From contig CAYNXB010000030.1 of assembly GCA_964401045.1 (NCBI GenBank), forward strand, positions 1 through 29,402: a DNA stretch of 29,402 nt. The letters run 5' to 3'. Both the position numbers and the translations under genes were made by a program. The notes under the pieces are model-generated. The model worked only from the letters and a program-made list of their open reading frames with translations. It was not told the origin of the DNA and ran no database searches. This document shows positions 9,390 through 16,626 of this stretch, in pieces. The stretch comes from CAYNXB01 sp964401045. GTDB lineage: Bacteria > Pseudomonadota > Alphaproteobacteria > Sphingomonadales > Sphingomonadaceae. Position 1 is the stretch's first letter. Each line of letters begins with the position of its first letter.

Positions 9390-9815
9390 TCACTCCGCCG
9401 GGAGCGCTCGGGACAACTTATCTAAAATCGCTGCCAGGCTTTGGCGTTCGCCCGGTTCGAGCGTGCCGAAGGTCTGGTCGATGATCTGGTGGCGCAGCGG
9501 CTCGGTTCGCGCCACGGCTTCTACGCCTCTGGGAGTAATCTGTACCCATTTCGCCCGGCGGTCGGACGGGTCGGGCTTGCGTTCGACCAGACCGTCGCGT
9601 TCGAGGCCGTCGACCGCCTCTGTCACTGTCCGGGGCGACTGGCCGAAATACTCCGCAATGTCCGTCGCCCGCAGCGGGCCGCGCTTCTCCAGACACAGCA
9701 ACAGCTTCGTCTTCGCCAGCGAAGCGCCGTGTTCGGCCATGCGCCGGTCGAGCGTCCGCATCAGATGCATGTGCAGTTCCGCGAAGGCGACGACGAGAGG
9801 GTCTATGTCGGACAT
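9390..9815 (-). CDS. MarR-family transcriptional regulator
   Basis: Dimeric winged-helix repressor, 141 residues from ATG 9815, the normal size for MarR proteins. The winged helix spans about residues 35-105, with LLLCLEKRGPLRATDIAEYF, a recognition-helix region SPRTVTEAVDGLERDGLV, and a wing ending RKPDPSDRRAKWVQIT. The open frame continues upstream to 10094, but that extension is antisense to emrA and implausible; ATG 9845 is another possible start. It is divergent from an emrA-emrB-nodT operon, and the perfect inverted repeat at 9834-9865 lies between them. Autoregulation with control of the pump, relieved by a phenolic or other toxic ligand as for EmrR/MarR relatives, is the likely role by inference. 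Confidence 0.92.
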   Translation of the reverse strand: MSDIDPLVVAFAELHMHLMRTLDRRMAEHGASLAKTKLLLCLEKRGPLRATDIAEYFGQSPRTVTEAVDGLERDGLVERKPDPSDRRAKWVQITPRGVEAVARTEPLRHQIIDQTFGTLEPGERQSLAAILDKLSRALPAE

Positions 9816-9833
9816 TTGGAGGTACCACAATAT

Positions 9834-9865
9834 ATGGTCTTGCATTAGTTCGCAAGCAAGACCAT
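9834..9865. promoter_or_regulatory. Inverted repeat, probable MarR operator
   Basis: Perfect 10-bp arms ATGGTCTTGC (9834-9843) and GCAAGACCAT (9856-9865) are separated by 12 bp. A nested TTGC-N8-GCAA occupies 9840-9855. It lies in the 94-bp divergent region between marR (9815) and emrA (9910). Size, symmetry and position fit a dimeric MarR operator controlling both directions. Confidence 0.75.
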
Positions 9866-9909
9866 CTGCCCGCAGCGCCAGCCCGAGTCGACTGAAAGGA
9901 CGCGCCCCC

Positions 9910-11064
9910 GTGACAGATCCGACCGATGAGCCAGTCAGTGTCGATGGCGCTGAACCCCAGACGGAGCCCCGGATTTCGCCGCTGAAACGGCCGGGTGTTC
10001 GACGCGCGGTCCTCGCGGTGGCCGTGGTGGCACTTGCGCTGTTCGCGTATTGGTTCGTCCAGTATTGGACGGTCGGCCGCTTTATCGAGGGCACCGACGA
10101 TGCCTACGTGCAGGCTGATGCGGTCATCGTCGCGCCCAAGGTGGCGGGCTACGTCGACAAGGTCTTCGTTGCCGACAATCAAGCGGTAAAGGCCGGCGAT
10201 CCGCTGTTCCAGATCGATCCGCGCGATTACCGGTCGCAAGTCGCGCAGGCGCAGGCGCAGATCGATGTCGCCGGAGCGCAGGCCAACGGGCTGCGGGCGC
10301 AGATCGCCGAGCAGCGGGCCACGGTTGCCGGTGCTCAGGCCCAGCTGGTCGCCGCCCGCGCCGACCTCGAGCTCGCCCGGACAATCGAGGCGCGCTACCG
10401 GGCGCTATCGGCGACGGGGGCGGAAGCCAGGGAAACCTACGGCGAAAAGCGCAGCCAGCTCGCCAACGCGATAGCCCAGGTGAAGCTGCGCGAATCGCAG
10501 CTGAGCAGCGCCCGGCAGCGCATCGGCACGTTGCAAGCCCAGGTCGGCGAAACCGTGGCACGGGCGAAGGGCGCCCGGGCTCAGAACGAAGCGGCAGGCG
10601 TCGATCTGTCCTCGACGCTGGTGCGTGCGAGCATCGCCGGGCGGGTCGGCAACAAGACCGTCCAGCTCGGCCAGTTCGTTCAGCCAGGAACCCGGGCGAT
10701 GTCGATCGTGCCGGTGGATCAGCTCTATATCAGGGCCAACTTCAAGGAAACGCAGGTTGGCATGATGCGGGTCGGCCAGCCGGTTTCGATCGAGATCGAC
10801 GCGCTCGAGGGCATCGAACTGCACGGACGGATCGAAAGCTTCTCTCCGGGGACAGGGGCGCAGTTTTCGCTGCTGCCGCCTGAGAACGCGACGGGCAACT
10901 TCACCAAGATCGTCCAGCGCGTTCCCGTGCGGATTTCGGTCGACGCAGGACCGGAGGCGCGGGCGCTGCTGATTCCCGGCATGTCGGTGTCCGTCTCGGT
11001 CGATACCCGCTCGGCGCGTGGGTCGATGGAGAAGATCGAGGCCGAGCAGAAAGCCGGAAGGTAA
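9910..11064 (+). CDS. emrA: EmrA/HlyD-type membrane fusion protein
   Basis: Periplasmic adaptor of a tripartite efflux pump, linking the inner-membrane transporter to the outer-membrane channel. From GTG 9910 (AAAGGA 9 nt upstream) it has 384 residues. A single N-terminal membrane helix (about 33-53) is followed by the classic TDDAYVQADAVIVAPKVAG start of the lipoyl/barrel-sandwich domain. A long Ala/Gln-rich alpha-hairpin coiled coil (about 105-230) comes next, then the second lipoyl half with RASIAGRVGNKTVQLGQFV and a beta-barrel domain. The raw frame extends to 9463, but that part is antisense to marR and is excluded. The stop overlaps the emrB ATG by one base, which implies coupled translation. 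Confidence 0.94.
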   Translation: MTDPTDEPVSVDGAEPQTEPRISPLKRPGVRRAVLAVAVVALALFAYWFVQYWTVGRFIEGTDDAYVQADAVIVAPKVAGYVDKVFVADNQAVKAGDPLFQIDPRDYRSQVAQAQAQIDVAGAQANGLRAQIAEQRATVAGAQAQLVAARADLELARTIEARYRALSATGAEARETYGEKRSQLANAIAQVKLRESQLSSARQRIGTLQAQVGETVARAKGARAQNEAAGVDLSSTLVRASIAGRVGNKTVQLGQFVQPGTRAMSIVPVDQLYIRANFKETQVGMMRVGQPVSIEIDALEGIELHGRIESFSPGTGAQFSLLPPENATGNFTKIVQRVPVRISVDAGPEARALLIPGMSVSVSVDTRSARGSMEKIEAEQKAGR

Positions 11065-12629
11065 TGGCCCGCGCCGCCGCCATCCCCGTCGCCAGCGCGG
11101 AGCGACCGCCCAACGCGGACCTCGGTGCGTGGCTGGCTGTCGCCGCCGGCACGCTCGGCGCGATGATGGCGACGCTCGACATCTCGATCGTCAACTCAGC
11201 GCTGCCGACGATCCAGGGGGAGATCGGCGCCAGCGGCACTGAAGCCACCTGGATCGCGACCTCGTTCCTGGTCGCCGAGATCATCATCGTGCCGCTGTGC
11301 AACTGGTTCGAGAAGTTGCTCGGCCTGCGCCGCTTCCTGCTGATCACCGCGATCCTGTTCACGTTCTTCTCGATCATCTGCGGCATCGCGGACAATCTCA
11401 CCACGATGATCATTGGCCGCACGGGGCAAGGCCTCGCCGGCGGCGGCATGATCCCGACCGCGATGACGATCATCGCCACCCGGCTGCCGCGCCACCAGCA
11501 GCCGATCGGCACATCGCTGTTCGGCGTCACGGCGATTCTCGGCCCGGTGATCGGCCCGCTGCTGGGCGGCTGGCTGACCGAGCAATGGAGCTGGCACTAC
11601 GCGTTCTTCATCAACATCCCGGTGTGCCTGGTGTTGGTCGTGCTGCTGATAGTCGGCCTGCCGAAGCAGAAGGCGCGCCCGGAGTTGCTCGCGCAAGCCG
11701 ACTGGCTCGGGTTGTTCGGCCTTTCCATCGGCCTGGGCTGCATGACCGTGGTGCTCGAAGAGGGCAATCGCGAGCAGTGGTTCTCCTCGCCGATGATCGT
11801 GCAGCTGACGATCGCTTCGGCGATCGGCTTCGGGATGATGGTGGTGGGCCAGTTCCGTGCGAAGGATCCGATCATCCGCCTGTCGCTGATGTTCGATCGC
11901 GTGTTCGGCAGTGTGATAATCATGGCGGTAATGCTCGGCATGGTGATCTACGGCATCTCGTTCGTGATTCCGCAGTTCCTCGCGGCCATCGCCGATTACA
12001 ACGCGCTTCAGGCGGGCAAGATCGTCATGCTCTCAGGCCTGCCGGCGCTGGGGATGATGATCCTCGCCCCGCTGCTGATGCGCTATGTCGATTTGCGCGT
12101 CGCGGTGCTGTGCGGGATGCTGATCCTGGCGGTGAGCTGCTTTATCGATTCCAACCTGACCGCGAACGCGGTCGGTGGCGACTTCATCGGATCCCAGCTC
12201 CTGCGCGGCATCGGCACACCGCTCGCGTTCCTGTTCCTCAACCAGGCGGCGATTTCGTCGGTGCCGGTCAAGTACGCGGGTGACGCCTCGGGACTGTTCA
12301 ACACCGCGCGCAACCTCGGCGGCTCGCTGGCGCTGGCCTCGATCGCCACGATCCAGGATCAGCGGATGTGGCTGCACTCGCGCCGGATCGAGGAGACGCT
12401 GCAGGCCAACAGCGTTGGCGTGCAGGACTATCTTTCGGGCATGGCGCAGAGCGTCGGCAGCGTTGATGCCGCCCTGCGTGTGATCGGCGGCACGATCGCG
12501 CGTGAGGCGCTGGTGATGACCTACAACGACATGTTCTGGATGCTCTCGGTCGGCATCCTGGTCGTCTCGCCGCTTGTCTTCCTGTTGCGTCCCCTGCCGA
12601 AGGACGTTTCCGCCGCTCCAGCCCATTGA
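11064..12629 (+). CDS. emrB: EmrB/QacA-type MFS drug efflux transporter (DHA2 family)
   Basis: Proton-driven multidrug exporter of the 14-helix DHA2 class, 521 residues. Motifs include LDISIVNSALPTIQ in helix 1, TWIATSFLVAEIIIVPLC in helix 2, GRTGQGLAGGGMIPTAMT, and the antiporter-type GPVIGPLLGGWL region in helix 5. A long periplasmic segment lies near the C terminus (about 435-480), as in EmrB. ATG 11064 overlaps the emrA stop by one base, and nodT starts within about 9 nt of the emrB stop, so the three genes form one unit. Probable substrates are hydrophobic uncouplers, phenolics or other toxic aromatics; this is a family inference only. Confidence 0.95.
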   Translation: MARAAAIPVASAERPPNADLGAWLAVAAGTLGAMMATLDISIVNSALPTIQGEIGASGTEATWIATSFLVAEIIIVPLCNWFEKLLGLRRFLLITAILFTFFSIICGIADNLTTMIIGRTGQGLAGGGMIPTAMTIIATRLPRHQQPIGTSLFGVTAILGPVIGPLLGGWLTEQWSWHYAFFINIPVCLVLVVLLIVGLPKQKARPELLAQADWLGLFGLSIGLGCMTVVLEEGNREQWFSSPMIVQLTIASAIGFGMMVVGQFRAKDPIIRLSLMFDRVFGSVIIMAVMLGMVIYGISFVIPQFLAAIADYNALQAGKIVMLSGLPALGMMILAPLLMRYVDLRVAVLCGMLILAVSCFIDSNLTANAVGGDFIGSQLLRGIGTPLAFLFLNQAAISSVPVKYAGDASGLFNTARNLGGSLALASIATIQDQRMWLHSRRIEETLQANSVGVQDYLSGMAQSVGSVDAALRVIGGTIAREALVMTYNDMFWMLSVGILVVSPLVFLLRPLPKDVSAAPAH

Positions 12630-12637
12630 GACAACCG

Positions 12638-14101
12638 ATGCGCCATTCCTACCCAGCCATCTGCCTTGCCGCCTCCGCGCTGCTCGGCGCGTGCACGGTT
12701 GGCCCCGACTATGCGGGGCCGCCCGTGTTGTCCTCCCTCCCGGACACCGCGGGCGGCTTCGTGCGCGCCGATCAGACGACGACCGCCGGAGCGCCGGCAG
12801 TGGCCGATTGGTGGACGGCGCTCGGCGATTCCGTCCTCGACGATCTCGAGCAGCGTGCGTTGGCCGCCAATCCGGACGTTGCGGCGGCGCGCGCGCGGGT
12901 CGACGCCGCGCGCGCCGCGCTGCGGCTGGAGCGCGCCAACGCCGCGCCGAATGTAAGCGCGATGGGCGTCGCGGCGCATATCCGCATTCCCGACATCGGC
13001 GGCGAGGATCGCAGCGGCACGCCGCCGCCGGCTGACGATCAGGGCAGCGACACGACCTCGGTCAATTTCTACAATCTGGGCCTCAACGCGAACTGGGAGA
13101 TCGACCTGTTCGGCGGCCAGCGCCGCAACACCGAAGCGGCGCGCGCCGAACTTGGCGGCGCGGAAGCGGGCGTGGCGGACGCGCAAGTCAGCCTCACTAC
13201 CGCGGTGGCGCAAGCCTATCTTGAATATCGGGGCCGGCAGCAGCGCGTCGCACTGGCTGAGGATGCCGTTGCGCAGCGCGAAGCGTTCGCCGATCTGCAG
13301 AACCAGCGGTTCGAGCGTGGTGCCGGAACGCTGACGGATGTCGAGCAAGCGCGCAGCGAGGTCGAGCAGGCGGGTCAGCAGCTTGCGATCCTTCAGGCCG
13401 AAGCCGATGGCTTCGCGAACGCGGCGGCGATCCTGATCGGTGAGCGGCCGGGCACGCTAGATCCGTTGCTGGCGGAGCCCGCCAAGATGCCCCTGCCGCC
13501 CGAAAGCGTCGCCGTGGGCGATCCAGCGGCGCTGCTGCAGCGGAGGCCCGATATCCGCACGGCCGAACGCAGGCTCGCGGCGCAGACCGCGCGCATCGGC
13601 GTGGCCGAAGCGGCGCGCCTGCCGCGGCTCAGCTTCCTCGGTATCCTCGGAATCGGCGGCACCAGTCCGGCAGATCTCACCCACCTCGACGATTTCACCG
13701 CCATCGGCGCCCCGATGCTGCAGTGGAGCTTCCTGGACTTCGGCCGCGGCGCGGCCCAGGTCGGCCAGGCCGAAGCGCGCCGCGACGAAGCCGTGGCAAG
13801 CTATCGCGGCACCGTGCTCGGCGGGCTGCGTGAGGTCGAGGATGCGTTGAGCAATTTCCGTGCCGCTCGCGCTAACGCGGCGAGCCAGGCGCGTGCCGAG
13901 GCAGGCGCCGCCAGGATCGAGGAACTGGCGCGTCAGCGTTACGACCTTGGCGCAGCCCCGCGTACGCGCCTGATCGAGGCGGAGCTGGCGCATGATGCGG
14001 CGCAGGATGCGCTGGTGCGCGCCAAGACGGCGTTGACGCTGCGGTTCGTGGTGCTTCAGAAGGCCTTGGGCCTGGGCTGGTCGGAGCCTTCGGCAAAGTA
14101 G
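12638..14101 (+). CDS. NodT-family RND/EmrAB-type outer-membrane efflux lipoprotein
   Basis: TolC-like outer-membrane channel of the NodT family, completing the EmrAB pump. From ATG 12638 it has 487 residues. A lipoprotein signal with lipobox LLGAC gives an acylated Cys about 21 residues in, followed by TVGPDYAGPP, the usual NodT start. Two outer-membrane efflux repeats follow, rich in Ala/Arg coiled-coil segments. The first contains NLGLNANWEIDLFGGQRRNTEAAR and the second PMLQWSFLDFGRGAAQV. TTG 12626, overlapping the emrB end, is an alternative start but adds only four residues. It is the last gene of the operon; I see no strong intrinsic terminator behind it. Confidence 0.94.
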   Translation: MRHSYPAICLAASALLGACTVGPDYAGPPVLSSLPDTAGGFVRADQTTTAGAPAVADWWTALGDSVLDDLEQRALAANPDVAAARARVDAARAALRLERANAAPNVSAMGVAAHIRIPDIGGEDRSGTPPPADDQGSDTTSVNFYNLGLNANWEIDLFGGQRRNTEAARAELGGAEAGVADAQVSLTTAVAQAYLEYRGRQQRVALAEDAVAQREAFADLQNQRFERGAGTLTDVEQARSEVEQAGQQLAILQAEADGFANAAAILIGERPGTLDPLLAEPAKMPLPPESVAVGDPAALLQRRPDIRTAERRLAAQTARIGVAEAARLPRLSFLGILGIGGTSPADLTHLDDFTAIGAPMLQWSFLDFGRGAAQVGQAEARRDEAVASYRGTVLGGLREVEDALSNFRAARANAASQARAEAGAARIEELARQRYDLGAAPRTRLIEAELAHDAAQDALVRAKTALTLRFVVLQKALGLGWSEPSAK

Positions 14102-14196
14102 CCGCGCCCACGTCCCACCCGGGTATCGCCTTACACTTTACCAGCCGACCCCCCCGTCTGTCCGAAGCGGCAATCGGACGCCGTCGCACGATGACC

Positions 14197-14239
14197 TTGT
14201 CCGTGCGTCAAAAAGCTTGCAATCCTAAATGATATAAAT
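14197..14239 (+). promoter_or_regulatory. Possible promoter of the FAH-family gene
   Basis: TTGTCC (14197-14202), an 18-bp spacer, then AATCCT (14221-14226), followed by AAAT and GATATA. The 18-bp spacing and the ATCCT...GATATA run resemble the two promoters at 20440 and 25789, but the -35 is poorer, one extra base intervenes and the dyad seen in those two is not intact here. The AT-rich context just upstream of the gene supports a promoter; shared regulation is only suggested. Confidence 0.4.
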
Positions 14240-14278
14240 ATGACTTTTTGAGTTAGGCGACAGGATCGGAATGCAAGT

Positions 14279-15142
14279 ATGGCGACGGGAACGCACGGAG
14301 TGAACAATAGCGCGTGCCTTCCCGATACAAGCGTTGGAGACGTCTGGGTCCGGACCGCCACGCTCGATAATCCGTCAGCCGCATGTTTCGGCCGTGTGGT
14401 CGATGAAGTGGTCCTGTTGGTCGATGGCTCGCCGCTCGGCGAGTGGCGTGAGAACGGCGAGCGCGCGTTTGTAGACGATGTCCGGCTGTTGCCGCCGGTC
14501 ATCCCGCCCACCTTTTACGCCTGCGGCATCAACTACGTCGGCCATGCCCGGGCCTGCTCGGCCGAGTTCGAACGGCCGCTCGAGAGCTTCATGCCCGCCA
14601 GGCCAGAGGTCGGATATCGCGCGCAAAGCGCCATCATCGGGCCGGGTGAAACGATCGTCATTCCCGCGGACGCTCCGGTCAATGTCCAGTGCGAGGGCGA
14701 ATTGAGCGTGGTCATCGGGCGGGCGGCGAAACGCGTCCGCGCACGCGATGCGCTCGACCATGTGTTCGGCTACACCATTTGCAACGATGTGAGCGTGCGC
14801 GAGTGGCAATTCGCCGACCGCACCTTCTGGCGAAGCAAGAACGCCGACACTTTCAAGCCGCTCGGCCCATGCATCGCGACGAACCGCGACATTGCCGAGA
14901 TGACGACCCGGATAAGCCTCAACGGCGAGTTGCTGGAGGAATTCCCCACGGGGAACATGCTGTACAGTGTCGCCGAGTATATCGAGGCGATCTCCGAATA
15001 TATCACGCTGCAGCCGGGCGATGTGATCATGATGGGCACGGACCAGCACAGCCCGCGGATAGCGCACGGCGATGCGATCGAGATCGCGATCGCCGGGGTC
15101 GGGCGCCTCATCAACCCCGTAGTACGCGGGGACGCGCGCTAA
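14279..15142 (+). CDS. Fumarylacetoacetate hydrolase (FAH) family protein
   Basis: Metal-dependent hydrolase, hydratase or decarboxylase of the FAH superfamily, which acts on dicarbonyl products of aromatic ring cleavage; the exact reaction is unknown. It has 287 residues with a short N-terminal domain. The FAH core has ACGINYVGHA (about 81-90), metal ligands Glu139, Glu141 and Asp170 in CEGELSVVIG and GYTICNDVSVREWQ, and Lys187 in FWRSKNADTFKPLGP. The usual GTP-x-GVG loop near the C terminus is replaced by GTDQHSPRI, which may mark an unusual substrate or subfamily. The stop overlaps the convergent GST gene by 4 bp. The position next to the GntR/GST cluster suggests a shared catabolic role. 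Confidence 0.9.
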   Translation: MATGTHGVNNSACLPDTSVGDVWVRTATLDNPSAACFGRVVDEVVLLVDGSPLGEWRENGERAFVDDVRLLPPVIPPTFYACGINYVGHARACSAEFERPLESFMPARPEVGYRAQSAIIGPGETIVIPADAPVNVQCEGELSVVIGRAAKRVRARDALDHVFGYTICNDVSVREWQFADRTFWRSKNADTFKPLGPCIATNRDIAEMTTRISLNGELLEEFPTGNMLYSVAEYIEAISEYITLQPGDVIMMGTDQHSPRIAHGDAIEIAIAGVGRLINPVVRGDAR

Positions 15143-15750
15143 TCGTCGATGATGGGCGCGGCCAAGGCCGATGGCCTGGCCTCGAATGTCTCGTACCAGG
15201 CGGCCAGGCGAGGGTGGCCCGCCCGCCAATTCTGCTCGCTAAAGCGAAAGTCGATATAGGCGAGCGCGCATCCGGTGGCGACGTGGCCGATATCGAAAGG
15301 CGCCCGCGTGAGCGCATCGGCGTCTGCCTCGAGCACATCGAGGCAATGGCCGAGCTTTGCCGAGAATGCCCGGATATGCACGTCTGAACGCAGGTGTTCC
15401 GGCCGCAGGACCTCACCTCGCCAGGCAATCATGAGATCGAGCAGTCCATCGCCCAGGGCCTGGCGCCGCAGCGTCTCGAAATAGTCCGCGCCGGTCCGGA
15501 AAAACATGCGGCTTTCCGGCAGGCTCGCCAGGTATTCGCAGATAACCGGCGAATCATACAAGGCACGGCCATCATCGAGGATAAGCGTGGGAATCTTGTT
15601 GAGCGGATTGTCGGCGATGATCGTCGGATTGAGCTCGGTGGTCACCGCCACCGATCGGGTCAATTCGATGGATTCGCCAAGCCCAAGCTCGTGAACCAGG
15701 ATCATCACCTTACGCACGTAAGGTGAGCGCGGCGACCAGTGCAGTTTCAC
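15139..15750 (-). CDS. Glutathione S-transferase family protein
   Basis: Cytosolic GST-like enzyme of 203 residues. The N-terminal thioredoxin-fold domain (about 1-78) begins MKLHWSPRSPYVRKV, with candidate catalytic Ser residues at 6 and 9. It contains NKIPTLILDDG with the cis-Pro, and DSPVICEYL, which binds the gamma-Glu of glutathione. The all-helical C-terminal domain spans about 85-195. GTG 15750 is preceded by AGGA 6 nt upstream, and that site overlaps the gntR stop. Only 8 bp separate it from gntR, so the two are co-transcribed. In sphingomonads such GSTs serve as etherases, dehalogenases or maleylpyruvate/maleylacetoacetate isomerases; here the class cannot be fixed. Confidence 0.92.
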   Translation of the reverse strand: MKLHWSPRSPYVRKVMILVHELGLGESIELTRSVAVTTELNPTIIADNPLNKIPTLILDDGRALYDSPVICEYLASLPESRMFFRTGADYFETLRRQALGDGLLDLMIAWRGEVLRPEHLRSDVHIRAFSAKLGHCLDVLEADADALTRAPFDIGHVATGCALAYIDFRFSEQNWRAGHPRLAAWYETFEARPSALAAPIIDD

Positions 15751-15758
15751 GAATTATC

Positions 15759-16502
15759 CTATCGAAGCTTTACTTCGAAGCGAACGACATCGCCCCGGTA
15801 GGTGCTGTCCACCCACATGAGCAGCACGCCGCTGTCGTCGATCGCTTCGCGATGGAGGTGGCCTACGGGCGCGTTGAGCGGGATCTTCAGCAGCGACGCG
15901 ATCAGCGGGTCGGCCGCTCCGATCGTTAGCATCTGCGTTGCCGAGCGGATCGTTATTCCCGGCGTTTCGGCGAGCAGGCGCAGACCGGTCTTGGTGTGCA
16001 CTTCCTCTTCGCTGATCAGCGAACGCAAAGTCTCCGCGATGTAGACGTCCGCGACCATGAAAGGGTCGCCGTTGCGCGAGTGAAGGCGGCGCAAGTGGCG
16101 GTAGGTGGCCGCGCGTGTGGCGCCGACCGGGAGGATGTGCGGTGCTTCCTCGTTTGCTTCGTCGGAAAGCAGCTCGAAATCCGCATCCTGGTTCGGTCGC
16201 AGCAGCCCCGACCAGTCCGTGCCGACCGAGCACCACAGGGCTTCCTGGGGCTTGCCGACCACGAATGTGCCCTTCGCGCGGTAGCGTTCGATCAGGCCTT
16301 CATCCGCCAGCAGGTCCATAGCCTGGCGAATCGTGGCTCGGGCAACCCCGCACTCGCTCGCCAGTTCCTCGATAGTCGGCAACTTTGCGCCGACCGGCCA
16401 GTGGCCACCCTTGATGCGCTCCCGGAAGAGCGCGGCCAACTGGATGTACCGGGAAATGGCGCTCCGGGAGAGATCCTCGGCAATATTGCTTACCTGGCTC
16501 AC
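15759..16502 (-). CDS. GntR-family (HutC type) transcriptional regulator with UTRA domain
   Basis: Ligand-responsive repressor of 247 residues from GTG 16502 (AAGGGA 9 nt upstream). The N-terminal winged helix (about 17-82) shows the GntR pattern: YIQLAALFRERIKGGHWPVG, then LPTIEELASECGVARATIRQ and LIERYRAKGTFV. The C-terminal UTRA effector domain (about 95-240) includes GDPFMVADVYIAETL and the terminal GVLLMWVDSTYRGDVVRFEV. The raw frame extends to 16607 but that part looks non-coding. A 14-codon reading frame with a perfect SD overlaps its start (16499-16543). It is the only dedicated regulator in the 14-29 kb cluster, so it is the best candidate to bind the dyads at 20448-20474 and 25797-25822. 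Confidence 0.93.
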   Translation of the reverse strand: MSQVSNIAEDLSRSAISRYIQLAALFRERIKGGHWPVGAKLPTIEELASECGVARATIRQAMDLLADEGLIERYRAKGTFVVGKPQEALWCSVGTDWSGLLRPNQDADFELLSDEANEEAPHILPVGATRAATYRHLRRLHSRNGDPFMVADVYIAETLRSLISEEEVHTKTGLRLLAETPGITIRSATQMLTIGAADPLIASLLKIPLNAPVGHLHREAIDDSGVLLMWVDSTYRGDVVRFEVKLR

Positions 16503-16543
16503 GGGCGACCATCCCTTGTTATATTTTGCGGCATCTTCGTCAT
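16499..16543 (-). CDS. Possible 14-residue leader peptide overlapping gntR
   Basis: A short frame, MTKMPQNITRDGRP then TGA, has a perfect AGGAGG (16548-16553) four bases before its ATG. Its TGA overlaps the gntR GTG in a GTGA junction. This SD is better than the one directly before gntR, so ribosomes could reach gntR by coupled reinitiation. Alternatives are coincidence, or a sequence frameshift that split an original ATG start from gntR. Confidence 0.35.
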   Translation of the reverse strand: MTKMPQNITRDGRP

Positions 16544-16547
16544 CCCG

Positions 16548-16554
16548 CCTCCTG
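16548..16554 (-). promoter_or_regulatory. Strong ribosome-binding site ahead of the gntR leader frame
   Basis: CAGGAGG read on the minus strand, followed by CGGG and an ATG at 16543 that is out of frame with gntR. It is the best SD in this stretch and decides between a coupled leader and a simple gntR start. Confidence 0.5.
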
Positions 16555-16626
16555 ATGGAAGCGTCCACCAGACAGGTTGCCGCCGCTGCGCCCGTCAAAC
16601 AAGACAAAGATCAAGAATATGCCCTT

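Noticed and set aside
9463..9909. N-terminal extension of emrA
   Set aside because: It is antisense to marR and would overlap the operator. GTG 9910 has a suitable SD and begins just ahead of the normal membrane anchor.
14160..14179. GTCCG/CGGAC stem-loop as the nodT terminator
   Set aside because: Only a 5-bp stem with a 10-nt loop and no T-run; too weak to call.
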